Part shown: one piece after another, positions 62,793 through 64,000 of the stretch
Numbering within the stretch: position 1 is the first letter of the stretch
How the letters are laid out: each line of letters starts with the position of its first letter
Origin: Psychrobacillus sp. OK028
Lineage (GTDB): Bacteria > Bacillota > Bacilli > Bacillales_A > Planococcaceae
Length of the DNA: 64,000 nucleotides
Direction of reading: 5' to 3'
Assembly: GCF_900103605.1 (NCBI RefSeq)
Contig: NZ_FNHY01000004.1
Span: 233,631-297,630, forward strand
Position numbers and translations under genes: made by a program
The notes under the pieces: generated by a model
Database searches by the model: none
Told to the model about the DNA's origin: nothing
Seen by the model: the letters and a program-made list of their open reading frames with translations, nothing else

Positions 62793-63734
62793 TTAATCGA
62801 TTGGTTCTAATTTCGCTTCAATTTCTGCTCGTTTACCCTCTAAAAAAGGTGGCAAATCTAACTTCTTACCCAGAGATTCAATAGTAGAATCCACTGTAAA
62901 ACCTGGTCCGTCTGTCGCTAACTCAAATAATATTCCATTTTCTTCTCTAAAATAGAGGCTCTCAAAATAATAGCGATCTGTAATTTTCATTACATTAAAA
63001 CCGAAGTCTTTGATACGTTGCTGCCACTCACGGAGTTCTTCCCCATTTTTAACACGGATAGCTAAGTGATGTATACTGCCTTTGCCCGGTTTTTCATTTG
63101 GACCGTCCTTCTCTACAATGACAATTTCACCAAACGCCTGCCCCTTTACTGATTGGAAGATAGCTTCGTCTTCATTACGTAAAATAAGTTCATAACCAAA
63201 CAAGTTTTCTAATGTATTTGCTATGCTTTCAAGTGATTGAACCGTTATTTCCACGGCTCCCATACCAAGAATACGATGTTCTTCTAAAACGATTGAATCA
63301 GCCCAGGGCTGCCAGTAATCTGGTACTTCATCCCCATTATTATTAAGAAGGACCATTCTTAATCCTTCGCAATCTTCGAAGTAAAGCGCATCACGTCCTG
63401 CATAGGTAGTGATTTCCCCGTGCTTTACATCTAGTAATTCAAATCTATTCTTCCAATATAGTAAACTATCATAGGACGGAACAAGTAGTCCTATGCGAGT
63501 AATAGCATTCGTCCCTCTTTTTGTAGTTCCTACCATAGGTATTTCAAAAAATGATAGCTCTGTTCCAGCACTTCCTGTTAAATCTCCATAGAATAGATGA
63601 TACATACTTGGATCATCTTGATTGACGGTTTTTTTTACTCTACGTAGCCCAAGTATGTTTTGATAAAACTGATTATTTTGTTGGCCTTTTTTCGTAATCA
63701 TGGAAATATGATGATGGCCAGCTATCTTATTCAT
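62793..63734 (-). CDS. ring-cleaving dioxygenase, MhqA/MhqO-like (VOC fold)
   Basis: A 313-residue paralogue of the 61811 gene with the same ligand pattern: GHHHISMITK (about residue 5), SIHHLAIRV (about 210) and ILFELATDGPGF (about 265). The two share layout but differ widely in sequence, so the duplication is old. MhqA and MhqO in Bacillus subtilis are similarly paired in one regulon. GGGAGG is 7-8 nt before the ATG at 63734. First gene of the four-gene operon read leftwards. Confidence 0.87.
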   Translation of the reverse strand: MNKIAGHHHISMITKKGQQNNQFYQNILGLRRVKKTVNQDDPSMYHLFYGDLTGSAGTELSFFEIPMVGTTKRGTNAITRIGLLVPSYDSLLYWKNRFELLDVKHGEITTYAGRDALYFEDCEGLRMVLLNNNGDEVPDYWQPWADSIVLEEHRILGMGAVEITVQSLESIANTLENLFGYELILRNEDEAIFQSVKGQAFGEIVIVEKDGPNEKPGKGSIHHLAIRVKNGEELREWQQRIKDFGFNVMKITDRYYFESLYFREENGILFELATDGPGFTVDSTIESLGKKLDLPPFLEGKRAEIEAKLEPID

Positions 63735-63777
63735 ATTATTTCCTCCCATAGTCGTTTTAAATTCTGAGCGAAACGTT

Positions 63778-63790
63778 CAATATACTTGAT
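63778..63790. promoter_or_regulatory. small palindrome upstream of the dioxygenase operon
   Basis: TCAATATACTTGA reads TCAA-N5-TTGA on both strands, 44 bp before the first dioxygenase start. It could be a MarR/MhqR-type operator, but it does not match the published MhqR box closely. Confidence 0.25.
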
Positions 63791-63821
63791 AGCGTTTTGT
63801 TCAAAATTTAATCTTATAAAT

Positions 63822-63853
63822 CACAAAATGCACATGCACTCATGCACATTTTG
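63822..63853 (-). terminator. imperfect hairpin after the right-edge gene
   Basis: ACAAAATG-CATG pairs with CATG-CATTTTGT with two mismatches; a weak terminator or an operator for the downstream operon. Confidence 0.4.
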
Positions 63854-63879
63854 TAATTTAAGAGTTAAGTGTCAAATTC

Positions 63880-64000
63880 TTATTTACGTACTGTATTTAA
63901 TGCATTTGTCCAAGGAATAACTTGGTCTAGCATTTGGTTCACTGAATCTGCTTGAACTGCAGCTGGTTTGAAGTCTGTACCGTTTTCGAAGTCTGTGAAT
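63880..64000 (-). CDS. NAD(P)H-dependent FMN oxidoreductase, C-terminal fragment (cut by window edge)
   Basis: Only the last 40 codons are visible: ...FENGTDFKPAAVQADSVNQM, then LDQVIPWTNALNTVRK. The M-L-D-Q-x-x-x-W-x-x-A-L ending is common at the C-terminus of flavodoxin-fold NADPH-dependent FMN reductases and quinone or nitro reductases. Its place upstream of the dioxygenase operon fits a quinone-detoxifying role, but with so little sequence the family call is tentative. Confidence 0.5.
   Translation of the reverse strand, partial: FTDFENGTDFKPAAVQADSVNQMLDQVIPWTNALNTVRK

Overview
The window looks like a chromosome segment from an endospore-forming, low-GC Bacillales bacterium. The protein set fits the Planococcaceae/Caryophanaceae (Psychrobacillus- or Lysinibacillus-like) best, but this is an inference from family content, not a database match. 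Spore genes (an alpha/beta SASP, a Tlp-like SASP, YjcZ, sda, prkA-yhbH-spoVR), a quinol-type cytochrome aa3 oxidase, purine-rich Shine-Dalgarno sites with 7-9 nt spacing and bidirectional hairpin terminators all agree. There is no prophage, intact insertion sequence, CRISPR array, rRNA or tRNA.

Layout. 1-4.0 kb: a minus-strand catabolic operon of unknown substrate (MatC-type permease, DUF6282 hydrolase, cupin, HpcH/HpaI aldolase), divergent from a Crp/Fnr regulator, with a cre-like site between. 4-17 kb: topoisomerase III, P1 peptidase, TspO, a very large secreted nuclease, DUF1028 and MBL proteins, a flavodoxin-like oxidoreductase, an exonuclease-BRCT protein. 16-28 kb: a stress-flavoured zone (YflT protein, small stress proteins, general stress protein 26, an SDR of the GSP39 type), several with sigma-B-like promoters, plus ptsHI, an EcsC protein and a patatin. 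28.3-34 kb: spore genes yjcZ-like, spoVR, yhbH, prkA. 34-40 kb: DUF4349 lipoprotein and hutU-hutI-hutH. 40-45 kb: a duplicated DnaA-box cassette in front of sda, two SASP genes, VLRF1, MBL and YunC. 45.5-49.3 kb: qoxABCD. 49.4-58.7 kb: PadR/DUF2812 pair, a VCBS-like protein, a candidate structured small RNA, a giant bacillopeptidase F-like protease, a SLAP protein. 58.7-64 kb: MFS/MarR pair and an Mhq-like quinone/catechol detoxification cluster.

The least explained material is non-coding. A dispersed 460-580 bp element occurs at 18.6-19.05 kb (+) and 31.4-31.95 kb (-), with core-only copies as an inverted pair at 24.2 and 24.5 kb; its hairpins keep their pairing while the sequence changes, which points to a selected RNA structure. 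Two unrelated-looking intergenic arrays (6.21-6.34 kb and 28.51-28.60 kb) share exactly 21-bp periodicity and both start at or just after a stop codon. A GC-rich segment at 52.81-52.98 kb has promoter-like boxes, nested stems and a perfect terminator. The 40.2-40.57 kb DnaA-box cassettes in front of sda indicate the replication-sporulation checkpoint known from Bacillus subtilis, here with a repeated architecture.

All calls come from reading the sequence and translations; no searches or folding programs were run.
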